Source: CAVSRC01 sp963730325 (GTDB lineage Bacteria > Pseudomonadota > Alphaproteobacteria > Rhizobiales > Kaistiaceae). Taken from it: a stretch of 64,000 bases of DNA. The stretch spans positions 1 to 64,000 of the forward strand of contig CAVSRC010000011.1 of the NCBI GenBank assembly GCA_963730325.1, in the 5' to 3' direction. Under the pieces are notes generated by a model that worked only from the letters and a program-made list of their open reading frames with translations, was not told where the DNA came from and ran no database searches. Below are positions 63,375-64,000 of this stretch, piece after piece. Both the position numbers and the translations under genes were made by a program. Position 1 is the stretch's first letter. Each line of letters opens with the position of its first letter.

Positions 63375-64000
63375 ATGCCCTTGAACCTCCCAAAGAGCCT
63401 TGCGTTGCGCCGTCTGGCAGTCGCCAGTCTTGCCGTCATCGCTGCGGCGGGACTTTCGGCGTGCAACAGCCTCGGCGACCTGTTCGATTCCGGGGGGACC
63501 CCGGTCAGCGGCCCGCCGGTCACCGGCAACACCCAGATGCCGGACATCCCGACGCTGAGCAAAAAGAGCAGTTCGATCGCCGTGCTGGTGAACGAGGACC
63601 CGATCACCCATTACGACATCTCCCAGCGCCAGAAGCTGATGTCGCTGGGCGGCGCCAAGACCAGCACCAAGATCGCCACCAACGAGCTGATCGACGAGAC
63701 GCTGGAACTGTACGAAGCGCGCAAGCGCGGCGTGAATGTGCCCAGTGCCCGGATCGATGGCGCCTTCGCCTCGATCGCTCAGGGTCTCAAGATGTCGCCG
63801 GACCAGCTGACCAAGGCGCTCGCCTCGCGCGGCATCGACGCCTCGTCGCTGAAGCAGCGCCTGCGCGCCCAGTTGACCTGGCAAATTCTCGTGCAGCGGC
63901 GCACGCAGTTGAAGGCGCAGGTCACATCCAAGGACTTGACCTCCGCCATCCTCGCCAAGGGCGACCCGTCGCAGATGACGCTCAACGAGTACATGCTGCA
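63375..64000 (+). CDS. surA: SurA-like periplasmic chaperone, predicted lipoprotein (partial)
   Basis: The frame from ATG 63375 stays open to the window end (208 codons). A basic n-region and core AVASLAVIAAAGLSACNS contain an LSAC lipobox, so it may be a lipoprotein rather than fully soluble. The mature start SIAVLVNEDPITHYDISQRQ and RGVNVPSARIDGAFASIAQG, SSLKQRLRAQLTWQILVQRR are the SurA N-terminal chaperone domain. PPIase (parvulin) domains would lie beyond the window. Placement after lptD is the usual order. Confidence 0.85.
   Translation, partial: MPLNLPKSLALRRLAVASLAVIAAAGLSACNSLGDLFDSGGTPVSGPPVTGNTQMPDIPTLSKKSSSIAVLVNEDPITHYDISQRQKLMSLGGAKTSTKIATNELIDETLELYEARKRGVNVPSARIDGAFASIAQGLKMSPDQLTKALASRGIDASSLKQRLRAQLTWQILVQRRTQLKAQVTSKDLTSAILAKGDPSQMTLNEYML

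Noticed and set aside
60716..63607. 963-codon frame antisense to lptD and the surA start
   Set aside because: Arg/Gly-rich shadow; lptD is strongly supported on the other strand.

Overview
This window looks like chromosomal DNA of a GC-rich alphaproteobacterium, most likely a member of the Hyphomicrobiales (Rhizobiales). Evidence is gene content and order: a B12-dependent class II ribonucleotide reductase, the block aspS / rnd / ppx / ppk / hda / AI-2E-type exporter / CDP-alcohol transferase / purM / purN, the series SDR / uvrC / pgsA / moaD / moaE, divergent oxyR/katG, and lptF-lptG-lptD-surA. Omp25/31-type porins and paired inverted GTCATCC...GGATGAC repeats fit the same group. No rRNA, tRNA, CRISPR array or intact transposon was seen.

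Layout. 0-4.3 kb: nrdJ with a terminator and a possible NrdR site. 4.3-5.35 kb: a gene graveyard in which a XRE-type regulator, an ImmA/IrrE metallopeptidase and the tail of a RelE/ParE-type toxin can be read only by changing frame several times. 5.3-7.7 kb: dispersed palindromic repeats around a lone receiver protein and a secreted alpha/beta hydrolase. 7.7-12.3 kb: an accessory exported-protein region (DUF4405 membrane protein, Gly-rich secreted protein, Cys-rich coiled-coil protein, NADase-type glycan-binding protein, DUF559 endonuclease), partly bracketed by a 59-bp direct repeat of the DUF559 gene end. 12.3-16.8 kb: bS21 (CTG start), a small secreted protein, and two large paralogous exported proteins of unknown function that converge on aspS. 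16.8-38 kb: housekeeping core (translation, RNA decay, polyphosphate metabolism, propionate activation, DnaA control, phospholipid and purine synthesis, DNA repair, molybdopterin synthase). 38-51 kb: ndk, the peroxide defence pair oxyR/katG, small enzymes, an L,D-transpeptidase and an amino-acid binding protein. 51-58.4 kb: an ABC-F protein, a two-gene glucan synthase locus (membrane-fusion-like protein plus PilZ-bearing GT2), holC and pepA. 58.5-64 kb: the lipopolysaccharide export operon lptF-lptG-lptD and a SurA-like lipoprotein that leaves the window.

How the genes work together: ppk/ppx make and degrade polyphosphate; hda with neighbouring membrane and lipid genes and purMN forms two divergent transcription units; moaD/moaE make the molybdopterin synthase; LptF/G pull LPS out of the inner membrane and LptD inserts it in the outer membrane with chaperone help from SurA.

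Most unusual: several otherwise ordinary genes have one-base lesions or no normal start (purN, dinB-like and moaE 3' end are frame-disrupted; rpsU and ppx have no ATG/GTG/TTG start before their conserved N-terminus). Either the underlying assembly carries indels or this genome has real lesions and CTG initiation; raw reads would decide. The best candidates for undescribed biology are the paralogous exported pair next to aspS, the Cys-rich plus glycan-binding exported pair, and the bgsBA-like polysaccharide locus.
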